Below the pieces are notes generated by a model. It searched no databases. It was not told where the DNA came from and saw only the letters and a list, made by a program, of their open reading frames with translations. Positions 1 to 10,936 of a stretch of 64,000 bases of DNA are shown piece by piece. The stretch is from Coprinus comatus (Eukaryota; Basidiomycota; Agaricomycetes; Agaricales; Agaricaceae), in NCBI GenBank assembly GCA_034638255.1, contig JAWPGT010000008.1, positions 744,001 to 808,000 of the forward strand, in the 5' to 3' direction. Position numbers and translations under genes: made by a program. The first letter of the stretch is position 1. Each line of letters starts with the position of its first letter.

Positions 1-3000
1 GGCGATATGTTTGATAGTATTCGAGATGGATCAAAGAGTGTCAAGTTTCCAGAAAAGTTACTTAAAGTTTTGGAACAGAAGTTACAGGATATAGCTATGG
101 GAAAGGATCCAGCGTTTGTTTCAATTTCATTATATATAAACCAAAACTTGAACAAGTTGTACTCATTATTCAAGATAATTATAGGTATTCTGATCAATTC
201 GTTCGACGTACAATGGCGAAATTCTATGGGCAATTCATGGTTGATTCATTTAAACGACAAATGAAAGATAACAGAAAGATCGAAGAATTAATCCTTATGT
301 TCGCTACTAATGCTAGTTCGGTACTCAAGAAAGAACCAACATTGGCAGTAAATGATGGTTGGAAACTCGAACTTAATAATCAGATTGCGGTGTTTGTGAA
401 GATGTTGAGAGAATGTTTGAGGAATGTACATCATGTTTCGCCGGAATTGTTAGGGAGGTTGGATACGTATACAGCGAAATTGGCTCCTGCTACGATGGGA
501 CCTGGAGCCTTTAGTGATTCCGGATATGAATCAAGTTCAACTTCGAGGGATAGCACGTATGGTGTTGGTGGTGTTAATGGTGGTGGTGTCGGTGGTGCTG
601 GTGCTGGACAGGGGTCTACGAATGTTGGGGATATGCAACTTGTGAAAACGGTTGCAAAGTTGTTGAAGATGGCGGATAAGGATATGCAGACTGAGGTTGA
701 TAAGTTTGTTATTAGTGGCGAGGTTAGTGGAAAGGTGCGTTATTTTTTTTTTTACTTTTTAGGGGTTGAGTCTGATTTATTGATCATCTTTTTTGGGTTT
801 CTTCCTTTTTCTAGGCTGCCATCACGGATCTTAAGGTATGTACTGGTCTCTTACAGAGGAATGTGTGGCGTTCATGCTTAACGATACCTGGTTTTATAGA
901 CATGTTTGAAGAATATCAGCGCTGGGGCACCTTTTCCTGGAAGAAGAGAGGATTTTGATAGCGAAGTGGCTTGGCAAAACTGGAAGACCATCGAAACGAC
1001 ACAACTACAACAGCTTATGGTAGCTATGATTCAAACGAACCCGGAACTCGCCAAATCAACATCATCGGAAGCCTATACCAATCCTGGTGGTAGACCTGCA
1101 TCAGTTTATGATGTAGGCTTTTCCAGACAGCCTTCAGTCGGAGGAAGTAGGCGATCCATGTATGATAATGGCTTGGGACCCAGCGACACTTACGAATCTG
1201 ATGAAGACCTTCCTATTGGACATCATTTCACATTCATCCCTCCGAATCCCAAGAAATATTATAAACGATTGGTGGAATATTGTTTACTTGCGGATTTGGA
1301 GATTATGTTGAGTCCAGAGGTGGATGATAATGATGAAGTTTCACTTGGGATACTTTCATCACCTCATTTGGATCTGATTAATGAATGTGCGTTGAGGTGG
1401 AGGATTGGACATCCTTATAGAGCAACTTGCTTTTTGGATCTGGTGAAGAATTTTTATGAGAGGAATGAAGTTCCGATGGAATGTGTACCGGAAGCTTTAC
1501 AAGGTGTTGCGAAGATCTTGAATGAGGATGTGTCTATTGACTTTTGGATGCTTTCTGATGTGCGTCTTTTTTTTTCTCGCTTGTTCGTTGTTATAATCGA
1601 ACTAATAAACGTTGTGTTTTGGGTCTTGAAAAAAAAAAAGATTGATTACCTGTTAAGCACATATGGTGGTCTGATCAACATATTCCTTTCATCCTTATAT
1701 CACGCAATGGACGTCATACCGAACTTGAAACCTTCGGAAATCAAAGCATATGTAGAAGTATTGGAACATATTCAAAATTCGGGTGTTTTGGAAAGAACTA
1801 CGGAAATTGATTTACCGGCTAGGATGCATGATATTGAAGATAAAGTTAAGCAGGTGGTGGAGGTTTGGTCTGAAGAAACTGTACAGAAATTTCAACAACA
1901 ACAAACGGGTGTTAATAGAGCTATTCCTTTGTTGTTGATGACGAATGAGATTGAGAAGATGGCCAAGTTGTTGGATAAGAGGTTTCCGGAACCTTTACTT
2001 GGGTGAGTCCTTCGAGTTTTTTTTTTCGAATTTTCTTTTTCTTTTTACTTCTTTTGTTAATTGTTAATTTGTGTTTTGTGTTTCAGACATTTGGATATCA
2101 CATCGTTGTATGTTGAAATCGCAGTGGCGTACGTGATTTCGGAGATCCAGAATTCTCAAAAGAAATTGTTTGAATCTTCCATGAATGGACCAACACCTGA
2201 TGTACCGATTCAAGATATCTTTGAGTTGTATAATAGGACTAAGGCGATGTTGGGAATGCATAGTGCTTTTGTTCAAAGGTACTTTCTTTTTTTTTTTTTT
2301 TTGTTTAGACTAACATATTTTGACTTTTGATTTTCAAGGGCGCAATTACAATTTGATTTGGGAGCATTCTTTGAGCCTTATGTTAGACAGTGGTTGATTA
2401 ATACAGATGCAAAGACGGAACAATGGGTAGATGCTGTGAGTTACATATCCCATTATTGTTTTCTGAGTTGGTTGGGTTATTGACTATGGAATTTTTCATG
2501 TATGTGGTTATATAGGCTATTGCAGCAGACAAGTTTGAAGCAGAAGGAGCTGAGGGACATAGTTCTTCGATTGTTGATCTTTTCGATTCGTTGAGGAGTC
2601 CAATCAACTTTTTACAAGATTTGCAATGGGATGATGAATATCAGGAGGCTCGGTTCTGTACACATTTATCCAAGGTATGTGTTTTCCCTGTCTAAACTCT
2701 GATCTTGATTTTTTTTCCTTTTACTGAGGCGAATTTTGTACAGAGTATCTCCAATGCTGTTGAACAATATCGTCGAAGCGTCGAATCGTTATTTCTCACT
2801 GAAATGTATCCAAGACCAACAGATTACATCCAACCTCAAAAATCATCCGCCTGGATCGAAAAAGCACGTCAATTAGCATTAACAGGTGAAAAGAAAGTGG
2901 AACCATTCAACTTTCTTCCTCAATCTTGTGTCAAATTGAATAATATTGAAGCTGCGAGAAAATTATTGGATGCTATGTATCAACAAATGCAAGCTGATAA

Positions 3001-4741
3001 ACTTGCGGAGATTTTGAAAAAAGTTCCTCCTGTTCCTGAAAAGAATGATAAGGATAAGGGGAATACGTTTTTGTTTTCGGTTAAGATTGTTATTGCGGAA
3101 GGGTTGGTTCCGTTGGATAGTTCTCCATCTAGTAAATTGGATACGTTTGTTACGTTGAGTGATGAAAATGGGAAGAGGGTTGCGAAGACGAGAACGATTT
3201 ATGAATCGCTTGGATCCTAGATGTGAGTGTGTTCCTTCTTTTATTTTGCCTATGTGATAAACTTGAACTGATTCAATCATTGTATCGTTCATTAGGGGAG
3301 GAAACGTTTGATATTTCAGTTGAGAAACCTTTGTGGTTGATGGTTAGTGTACGTGATAGAGCTTTGGTCGGGAAACATGATATTGTTGGGAGAGCGTATT
3401 TGTGTCTTGATCCTAGAAGATTTGGAGATCTTTTGACACATGAACTTTGGATGGATTTGGATACGCAGGGAAGAATTTTGGTTAGGGTTAGTATGGAAGG
3501 AGAAAAGGATGATATATTGTTTTATTTTGGAAGAGCGTTTAGATCTTTGAAGAGAGCTGAAGGTGATATGTTGAGGATATTCATTGATAAGGTGAGTAGT
3601 AATACACCAGTATTTTTGATTACTGGACTATACGAATGATTTTTTTTTAAATACGTATTTAGATGCTACCGTTCATCAAACAATGTCTTTCTCGAAATGT
3701 TGTCAAAATACTACTCAAATCTCGAGAACAACAAGGTCTAGATTATAACAAAGCTCTAGGAAACGTAACAGCACTTTATAGATCAGCAGTTGGAGCTGCA
3801 TCTGCCGAACCTCAAATTCCACTTCCTTCAGGAGAAAAACCAAGAATAAGACCAGAAGAATTAACGGATTTCGAAATTGAACAGGCAATTTTGCCTTTGT
3901 TTGATTATTTTGATGCGAATTTACAAACATTGAATACGTATTTGAGTGAAAGAGCGAAGGAAATGGTTATGACGAGGGTTTGGAAGGAGATTTTGACGGT
4001 TATTGAGGAATTGTTGATTCCACCGTTGAGTGATATTCCTAGTGAGATGAAACCGTTGAGTGATAAGGAGGTGGATATTGTGTTTAAGTGGTTGAAAGTG
4101 AGTCTCTTTTTTATTTTTATTTTATTGAACAAAAGGTTGATGATCGTGTTTTTTTTTCCCCTCTTCCCCTCTCCCCCTCTCCCCCCTTTTTTTTTGTAGT
4201 TCTTGAGAGATTATTTCTATGCTGGTGGTGAAGGACCTGTTCCATTGGAGTTGTTGCAGAATCAGAAGTATAGAGATATCCTTTCGATTCGGTTGTACTA
4301 TGATTGGCATACGTACGTGTTTTTATTATTATTTCTTTTTGTGTAATTTCTTTTTGTACTGATTTTATGTACATAAGCGATGCATTGATGGAGGAATGTG
4401 TACGAATGATGCAACAAAGTTTACGACAAGCACCTACGATGAAGAAACGTGCCAAGAGTGTTTATCAACAACGAAATCTTGGAACTATTAGGGAAAGGAA
4501 AAAGGAGAAACAACAAGAAACAGAAGCGACTAGTGAACAAACGATTATGAGGATTCTGAGGATGAGACCACGAACACAAGAATTTATTGCACAGCAGATG
4601 CAAATTATGGCCGCTATGCAAGCTGAACAAGAAAAAAGAGCTAAAGAGGTGGAAGAGAGAAAGGCAAAGAGAGCTATTACTGGGAGTAGGTCAATAAGCC
4701 AAATTCCACCTGTTCCACCTTTGCCTCCGCAGAAACCTTGA
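1..4741 (+). CDS. Munc13/UNC-13-like C2 and MHD domain protein (5' partial)
   Basis: This is the 3' part of a large multi-exon gene that begins before the window. The family (S. pombe Ync13-like) helps tether and fuse secretory vesicles at sites of growth and septation. Readable exons are <1-113, 185-734, 815-about 920, about 920-1559, 1641-2002, 2087-2278, 2339-2435, 2516-2674, 2744-3222, 3296-3591, 3663-4097, 4200-4312 and 4378-4741. The first two exons join in phase to read DPAYSDQFVRR. The MHD1-like helical region runs through 1220-2000. A C2 domain is encoded from about 3065 to 3530 (KIVIAEGLVPLD, DPRWEETFDISV, VGRAYLCLDP), followed by an MHD2-like helical region. The C-terminus is charged and ends in a proline-rich tail. 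Two frame breaks are visible: near 905-955 (MFEEYQRW in one frame, DFDSEVAWQNWKTIE in another, with no usable intron) and at 3211-3213, where one extra G separates ESL from DPRW. These may be sequence errors. Family call is firm; the exact role is inferred. Confidence 0.85.
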
Positions 4742-6198
4742 TTCTCTTTTTCGTTGTCTTTTCTTTTCTTTTTTTGCTGTTTCTCTTGTTACCATTAGTA
4801 GTCTTTCTACGTACTTAATGTATTTTGTGGGACACTCTTCTTTTTTCTGGACGTATGTTCAAGTTTTTTTTTCCTCTTTTTTCTTTTCTCTGTCTCTCTT
4901 TTTTTGTTGCCCACTTGTGTGTTTTCCATTTTGTTATGACTTGATATCCGTTCCTTTCTCACTCTCATACACTTTCTCTTTCCGTTTACGATTATGATAT
5001 GATGTTGATTAAGTATAGTTGGTCTTGATGGATTTTCCTTTTTTGATATGATTTAGATTCGGTTCTCTTGCTTCAGGTTCAACTTCAACTTTAACTAGGT
5101 AAACGCAGCCTACGTTCCAGGAAAAGAGATAATTAGTTCGTTGGGCTAGGAATCGTAGTACAAGCTATATCGATTTTTTCAGAGAACCAGGAAGAGAAAC
5201 GTTATTTCTTAAGCTTAAGTTTCTGAATCTGAAGTGTTGAAAATTGTGCTTACGGTTCAACCAGGGTTTGAGTACTAGACTGTATTGGTGGACCAAGCTT
5301 CTCTTGTATTATTAGGCTTTAGATGGATATTTGAAACTATTTTCAGCTACTGTGCCATGATGACACTTGCCAATTTCCAAACTAGCTTGTCACACCCTTC
5401 ACCTTAGACGTCATATTGAGATCGAGTACCGTTAATCTCTGACCTCGAAGACAGAGGAAAGAGATGGGAAAAAAATCGCAGAAAGAGAATTCTCAAGAGT
5501 AGAGAGAATACGAATATAGCATGATGAGTTTTTCGTTGTATATTTCACCAGGGGAAGGCAGAATACCAGTGAGGGTCGCATTATTCCCAAAGTTTCAAGT
5601 TCTAAATATCTCAATCATGGCGGAATCAGTGTAATTTGTTGGATATGGAAAGAGATAAGATATGTGCTTTGCGTAGCAATTGTTTGTGGACCACAGTAAC
5701 ATATTATAACTTTGAATAGAATGAAGACGGGAAAGGATCTTGGTATGTTGTATTAAAGAAAAAGAAAAATATATTTAACGAAAAAAAAAACAAGAGAGGG
5801 AGAAACTTGGAACATATGTACGTCCAAAAAAGGAGTGGGTCCCCAAATACCGTAACAAGACCACTGACACTCAGTATTTCAGTACTAATGGTATTGCGAA
5901 AAGACAAAAACAACGACATGGTCAATCCCGATTTCGATTTTCTTTCAGCTCTAATCTCTTCTAATCTTCAACGTAGGTGATAGAGTAAATTACCGGTGTA
6001 ACTTGACAACAGGTGGAACTTAGAAGCGTTATGACGGTAACTCTACACCACTCATCATAATTTTCCGATGCATTGAATGGTTTGACCATGTCTTTTTCTC
6101 AAGATGATGCATTGCAATCAAATCCGAACTGCTGTGTCATTGACTAAACGCAAATGCGCCGGAGCGTTAATTGCAGGTGAATTGTCATGTATTATGTG
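4742..6198. other. Intergenic region with no gene seen
   Basis: About 1.45 kb between the Munc13-like gene and the retroelement. The first 250 bases are T/C-rich and probably hold the 3' UTR. No ORF with family resemblance or plausible exon chain was found on either strand. Confidence 0.5.
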
Positions 6199-6345
6199 AT
6201 CTTTGTATTACAGCCTGTCGCTACTCAATCACAATGAAATCCTATCTTGTATCTAGAAGCACGCAGAAGAGTGAAGGGTGGGCGAGGACCCGGAGGGGCC
6301 TCCACCTGGGCAATCCCTGAATCAGGAGGTCGAGAAGGTCGCGAT
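6199..6345 (-). repeat. Split direct repeat B2 of the Ngaro-type element
   Basis: A 147-bp unit repeated at 6614-6760 with an offset of 415 bases and no mismatch seen by eye. It forms the 3' outer end of the element on the minus strand. The flank before 6199 differs from that before 6614, which sets the boundary. Confidence 0.88.
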
Positions 6346-6456
6346 GGGCGGGTGGGTCCATCTGTGACGCTAAACGGGCTCCTGAGGTTCTAGATGTCAC
6401 AGGATGCTCAGGCATGTTACAAAATGCATGAGGAAACAGGGTGTGGAGGGCGGGCA

Positions 6457-6616
6457 GAAAGGAAAGACGACAGCGTGCGGGAGGCCACGGTTGCTAGTAC
6501 GCGAGACGATAGAGGAGAGGTAAGAGGTGGTCGAAGCGTGACCGTGACTCCCGGTGTTACAAAGACTGGGCTCTACGAGTGGTCGTTCCTTCGTCTCTCG
6601 TCTTAGACCAAAAATC
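6457..6616 (-). repeat. Split direct repeat A2 of the Ngaro-type element
   Basis: A 160-bp unit repeated at 11902-12061 with an offset of 5445 bases. Both copies end with the bases AAAAATC. It overlaps B1 by three bases (6614-6616), so A2 and B1 abut as expected. A unique 111-bp spacer (6346-6456) separates it from B2. An ORF inside the repeat (6394-6606) has no family resemblance. Confidence 0.88.
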
Positions 6617-6760
6617 TTTGTATTACAGCCTGTCGCTACTCAATCACAATGAAATCCTATCTTGTATCTAGAAGCACGCAGAAGAGTGAAGGGTGGGCGA
6701 GGACCCGGAGGGGCCTCCACCTGGGCAATCCCTGAATCAGGAGGTCGAGAAGGTCGCGAT
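6614..6760 (-). repeat. Split direct repeat B1 of the Ngaro-type element
   Basis: Internal copy of the 147-bp unit also found at 6199-6345. It lies downstream of the recombinase ORF on the minus strand and joins directly to A2. Confidence 0.88.
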
Positions 6761-6907
6761 ACCCATACAACTTGTTAGGAGAGCTTACGACGCGGAGAGA
6801 CCTGCTCGACTCCCATTTTTTAGGAGTAAGTCCAGAGAAGGGATTGTGTAGCACTCACCTTGGCTCAGAGCAGTGTGTTGCTGTGTTCATAAATTCTGGG
6901 ATTTGCT

Positions 6908-8521
6908 CTAACTTCTCGTCACTCGAGGAATGGTTACTCTAAGCAATTCTTGCTGTAGCTGGGGGTTGGCTTGCATGTAAGGTGCTAGAATCTGTGCATG
7001 CTTCGTTAAATAGATGGAGAAGGCCTCACTCGCCCATCTTCCTTTCGCCTTCATTGCTTCAAAAGGTACTCCTCGCAGAAGATATTCAAGTGTAGCTCCT
7101 ATCCTTATACCATGCCCTAATTTCGCCATCAACCCTGCTTCCTTGGCTGCCTTGGTTATTGTTTTGTTGAAGATGTGCTTGGTGAGTGGTCTATAGGACC
7201 CATTGGAGTGCTTGTACGTGAATAGATGTCTTTCTGGTAACGGATGGTTGATTGCGAGGTGGTTCTGGTAAGCTGTGTCGGGATCTGAGAGACCCTCTTG
7301 CTTGCTCCAGTGGATATCCTCCCCTACAACTGGTGCTGCTTTGGTTGAAGGAATGTGGAAAATAGTTGATATCAGCCCATTACGGTCCGTTTCTTGCCTA
7401 ACATCCATTGGCTTTACATGTTTTGATGGGTCGAAGGCTGTGAGTGATGGAACTGTCACCTCTCCTAGACGCGCCGCTCCATAGAAGGCCGTAGTCAGGC
7501 AAGCAAAGACTGCCGCATGTAGTGGTGTATTCAGGTCGAGTTTGCTTCGTATGCCTATGATGTCTTGCACTGTATATGGTTCTCGTTTCTTCTTCTTCGA
7601 TGATGCTGGTGCTGATTTTTCTGCTGCTCGAACTAGGATCTCCATTTCTGCATCGTTCATTGACCACTGCAATCGGTGAACCAAATGCCATGCTCTAACC
7701 CCACAAATGTAATTATTGATTGTTCCACCTGAGTATGTTCCTGCCAGCGAGTGCACAAAGGAGGCGATTAATTCCTGTGATGCTGGGGCTCGATCTCGTT
7801 CTGCAACTTCCTTTATATCACAAAAAACGTGATATGCTAGCAAGCCTGAACCATACACTGCTGCTGTTGACGTGCCATAGGCTTTTGCTAGAAAAGCTTC
7901 CATTGATTCCTTATCATTTGCACATTGTCCTATTATCCCCCTCTCTAATCCTGATCCTTGGATATTCTCTCCTGTCTGTGACTCGAGTGAGGATGACGCC
8001 AGTGGAGGAGCTGGTGCAGTTTGAGTTTGTTGTGAATTTGCTGGTATCCATTTTAGTAACCGTTCCTTTGCTGGTACATGTGGTCTGAGAGTAGAATACA
8101 ATGGTGTAAGATGCTTTGGATAAGGAAGAGCGGTGTTATGAGGTGATGTTGATGGGGTTGCGCTGTCATTTGGCGACTGAATGGTATGTTGTGGAGCTTG
8201 GTGTGTTTGGGGTTCTTGCAATCTCTTGCACCGCTGATCCTTGGTGTATGGTTGTGAGCGTTTCACCCTTAGAGCATTGGAGATAGTATTGGAGCGCATA
8301 TTCTTGCTCTCTCTGCAATTCTTTTCTGCTCCGTTTTGGGATAGGTTGGGCCTGTTTTCCATGTCGTCGAGCACGTTGCTCTGTGGGATGTATTGGTGCA
8401 TCAAAGTTGATGAGGAAGGGTTGGATTTCGGTAGGTATATAGACTGGAGGAAGGAGTAGGCTGGTAGAGGGGAACTTTCCTCTTGAGGGGCCGTCAGCTG
8501 GGTTCTCTTTGCTTCGTACAT
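6908..8521 (-). CDS. Tyrosine recombinase of the Ngaro-type element
   Basis: A 537-residue ORF. The C-terminal half is a tyrosine recombinase (phage-integrase fold) that would integrate the circular cDNA by cutting and rejoining DNA through a covalent phosphotyrosine. The likely catalytic residues are visible in order: Arg in AARLGEVTVP, the H-x-x-R box in HGIRIGATLEY, and the Tyr in FSIYLTKHAQ. The N-terminal 150 residues are proline-, serine- and threonine-rich with no domain seen. The first 350 bases overlap the RT ORF in another frame, as is common in DIRS-order elements, so the true start may be a downstream Met. No internal stop is present. Confidence 0.88.
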   Translation of the reverse strand: MYEAKRTQLTAPQEESSPLPAYSFLQSIYLPKSNPSSSTLMHQYIPQSNVLDDMENRPNLSQNGAEKNCRESKNMRSNTISNALRVKRSQPYTKDQRCKRLQEPQTHQAPQHTIQSPNDSATPSTSPHNTALPYPKHLTPLYSTLRPHVPAKERLLKWIPANSQQTQTAPAPPLASSSLESQTGENIQGSGLERGIIGQCANDKESMEAFLAKAYGTSTAAVYGSGLLAYHVFCDIKEVAERDRAPASQELIASFVHSLAGTYSGGTINNYICGVRAWHLVHRLQWSMNDAEMEILVRAAEKSAPASSKKKKREPYTVQDIIGIRSKLDLNTPLHAAVFACLTTAFYGAARLGEVTVPSLTAFDPSKHVKPMDVRQETDRNGLISTIFHIPSTKAAPVVGEDIHWSKQEGLSDPDTAYQNHLAINHPLPERHLFTYKHSNGSYRPLTKHIFNKTITKAAKEAGLMAKLGHGIRIGATLEYLLRGVPFEAMKAKGRWASEAFSIYLTKHAQILAPYMQANPQLQQELLRVTIPRVTRS

Positions 8522-10496
8522 AGCTAGAATGAATGCCCATTCCCGAGTGATGTGTTAGATCAGCTGTGAGTTTGAAAACACTATTTACTTGCAGATTCCG
8601 GCTCCTGCCCTTCCACCATCCTTCAACCACACCAATGTTGTCTCCATATACGCGGATGTGCCCTCCTTGCTCCGATGGCTCTGCTGCTCTAGATGCTGTG
8701 ATTGTGGCAACCAATAGGAAGAATCCCACTGCCTCTGCCCACCCAATATCACGGCCTTGCTGCTTCCATCCTGGGAGAAGTCTCCATGCATGCCATTGTG
8801 TACCGATGATGATCCCAATGCCAATTTCCGAACTAGCATCTGAGAAGGCTCCAATGTCTCTGATTTTTTCTGCTCCTGGAATAGGCCTTTCGATAAGATT
8901 ACTTTTAAGGAGGTGTCTCCACCAGAGAACATCGTTGATTACTGCAGTTGAAGGAGTATGTGGTGTAAACGGTTTGTTACCAAACGTTCCCATGAAATTC
9001 TCGAGCATGATTATATAAGCTCGCCCCCTGGGAACTACCAACGTCGCATGTAATAACTTTCCATGTAGCTTCTGCACTTCTTCAAGAGTGTGCGTTTTCT
9101 TCTTTAACCATTCACTAGCAGCTTCAAGGTATTTTTGCCTTTTCTTTTCTGGGATGGCTACTGTTTTCTTGTCTATATTCCATCGAAAACCAATGAATAT
9201 GACCTCTGATGCAAATGGCGTATCCTTCTCTTTCTCCCATGGGATTCCAAGCTCTACGGAAATTCTTTCGATATGCTCCATTGAATATGCAAACTGTTTT
9301 TCACCTGCTAGGTCCTTTAGTGGGAATGAACAATCTTCGTCAAACTCTTCTTTGTGTCCTATTGCATTATCCACTCCTCTAAAATAAAGCCTTCCCCCTT
9401 GATGTATTTCTCCACCGTTCTGTTGTATCTGAGAAGCCCATTTCTTTCTTTGCTTATTGTACTCTGTAATATGTTTTCTTCGCATGCGCAGGAATAAGTG
9501 GTCATCTACCCACTTTGTGATGGGACCGATGCCTTGTGAACGCATCAGTTGAGTTCCTGCATCTGCGATTCTGCCATACACCCCTGCTCCTGAAGCCAGA
9601 CCAAAGGCATTACATGTATCAATCGCGAATCGATCCTCATCCAACCTAACCACCATCCCTGGCCACTGCGAGAATTTTATTGGCACTGATCTATATGCTT
9701 CCTTTACATCTCGAGTTGCACCTTGTGACCCTGGTGGAAGTCTTTTTATCAACAAGGCTGTGATTGCGAAAGTTCCCCATGTACATGGAAACTTGTCTGA
9801 GTCAATGTTACTGTTGATCGACCAGATGGTTTCGGTCGGATTTTGAATAATGCTTGAGTATGGGTGCGAAAAATTCTGAATCAGCCGGAATTTTCCTACC
9901 CTTCCTGGTTTTGGAATAATGCTTAAGGGTGACGTTTGAAACGGCCCTATTAGTTGTTCTACCTCATGCCTGCAGTAAGGGCCAAGATATCTCTGTTTAC
10001 TAAACTCGTGTAACATTAAAGCTTGGAAAGCTTGGTGATGTTCAAGTATCGAAGCATGATTATAAGGAGTATATGTTATCTTAATCGTGGGTATGCCAGC
10101 GTCAAAGCCATGGTATAGTGAGTGTGGGAGATCCGGATATTTCACAATGAGACCTGTTGATTTGAGAAGTTGTAGCCATCGTTCAGCATTATAGGGTGTT
10201 GTGACCTGATTAGGTTCGTTGAGCTTTCGGACAACTCTGTGCATTGTGGGATTGGTCGCCACATCCTGAGCACCGATGGCGATGTGCATGATCGGTCTGT
10301 TGACAGCCAGTTGGTGACTGCCAGTCTCGGCAGAGGGTTCCTGAACCATCCGTGGCAAGCAAATTTTTTCCTTCTCTGCGGCACGCGGCTTTGGTGGTCC
10401 TATCCCATAGCATCTCTGATGTACACCTTGAGATGTTGTGGGGATGCCTCCCCAGGCAGACTGGACAGGCGGAAAGGATGCGGGATGCTGAGTCAT
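8166..10496 (-). CDS. Reverse transcriptase / RNase H of the Ngaro-type element
   Basis: A 776-residue ORF. The reverse transcriptase core spans roughly residues 150-480. It includes the fingers motif IPKPGRVGKFRLIQNFSHP, a conserved RDVKEAYRSVPIKFSQWPG segment and the active-site box KWVDDHLFL, in which the two Asp residues bind the catalytic metals. An RNase H-like domain follows, with GAFSDASSEIGIG, the VYGDNIGVVEGWW segment and a C-terminal SKENPADGPSRG motif typical of DIRS-order elements. The first 75 residues overlap the zinc-knuckle ORF in another frame and may not be translated as RT. It probably uses the gag RNA by frameshifting or reinitiation, which the sequence does not settle. 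Confidence 0.9.
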   Translation of the reverse strand: MTQHPASFPPVQSAWGGIPTTSQGVHQRCYGIGPPKPRAAEKEKICLPRMVQEPSAETGSHQLAVNRPIMHIAIGAQDVATNPTMHRVVRKLNEPNQVTTPYNAERWLQLLKSTGLIVKYPDLPHSLYHGFDAGIPTIKITYTPYNHASILEHHQAFQALMLHEFSKQRYLGPYCRHEVEQLIGPFQTSPLSIIPKPGRVGKFRLIQNFSHPYSSIIQNPTETIWSINSNIDSDKFPCTWGTFAITALLIKRLPPGSQGATRDVKEAYRSVPIKFSQWPGMVVRLDEDRFAIDTCNAFGLASGAGVYGRIADAGTQLMRSQGIGPITKWVDDHLFLRMRRKHITEYNKQRKKWASQIQQNGGEIHQGGRLYFRGVDNAIGHKEEFDEDCSFPLKDLAGEKQFAYSMEHIERISVELGIPWEKEKDTPFASEVIFIGFRWNIDKKTVAIPEKKRQKYLEAASEWLKKKTHTLEEVQKLHGKLLHATLVVPRGRAYIIMLENFMGTFGNKPFTPHTPSTAVINDVLWWRHLLKSNLIERPIPGAEKIRDIGAFSDASSEIGIGIIIGTQWHAWRLLPGWKQQGRDIGWAEAVGFFLLVATITASRAAEPSEQGGHIRVYGDNIGVVEGWWKGRSRNLQVNSVFKLTADLTHHSGMGIHSSYVRSKENPADGPSRGKFPSTSLLLPPVYIPTEIQPFLINFDAPIHPTEQRARRHGKQAQPIPKRSRKELQREQEYALQYYLQCSKGETLTTIHQGSAVQEIARTPNTPSSTTYHSVAK

Positions 10497-10791
10497 GCGA
10501 ACGAAATGAATTCATTTTCTTCTTCTTATATGGAGGTGGTGCTACGTCACTGTCTTCATGCTCTGTGTTTGTCTGCCGGTAAGATGCTGCCAATGCACCT
10601 GACTTTCTGGATTCCTGCGACTGGAAACGGTTTCCCATCCCTCCTGGATTTCCACCTCCTCGAAGCATCTGTTTATCATGCCAGCTGCCTATCCTTTTGG
10701 TGTCAAAGGAAAAAAGCCAGGCAGAGGATGTCATATCACCAAAGGTGTAACGTGTTGCATGTTGCATGATGACATGACGTAGCAAAGGCAT
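10210..10791 (-). CDS. Gag-like zinc-knuckle ORF of the Ngaro-type element
   Basis: A 193-residue ORF ending with a canonical CCHC zinc knuckle (C-x2-C-x4-H-x4-C, CSGCGDQSHNAQSC), preceded by a second Cys/His cluster (CPVCLGRHPHNISRC). Such knuckles bind the element's RNA in nucleocapsid-like proteins. It lies between the 296-residue ORF and the RT ORF and overlaps the start of the RT ORF. The upstream ORF ends at a clear GTAAGT donor signal (10936), so this segment is plausibly the second exon of one spliced gag gene with an acceptor near 10690-10740. The start given is only the first Met in frame. Confidence 0.7.
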   Translation of the reverse strand: MPLLRHVIMQHATRYTFGDMTSSAWLFSFDTKRIGSWHDKQMLRGGGNPGGMGNRFQSQESRKSGALAASYRQTNTEHEDSDVAPPPYKKKKMNSFRSHDSASRILSACPVCLGRHPHNISRCTSEMLWDRTTKAACRREGKNLLATDGSGTLCRDWQSPTGCQQTDHAHRHRCSGCGDQSHNAQSCPKAQRT

Positions 10792-10936
10792 GAAAGGAGT
10801 TGTCGCATGTAGCAGTTGGAATAGGTGAGATGCAATGTTGCATGATGCATGATGCAGTGCGTAGCATGAAGAAAATTTTTATTTGGAGAGATGAGAATTA
10901 TTTTAGCTACGTCCCAATTGCTAGGAGAAAAATTAC

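Noticed and set aside
7720..9387. Several plus-strand ORFs of 70-150 residues inside the retroelement
   Set aside because: They lie opposite the RT and recombinase ORFs, which carry clear catalytic motifs. The plus-strand products have no family resemblance.
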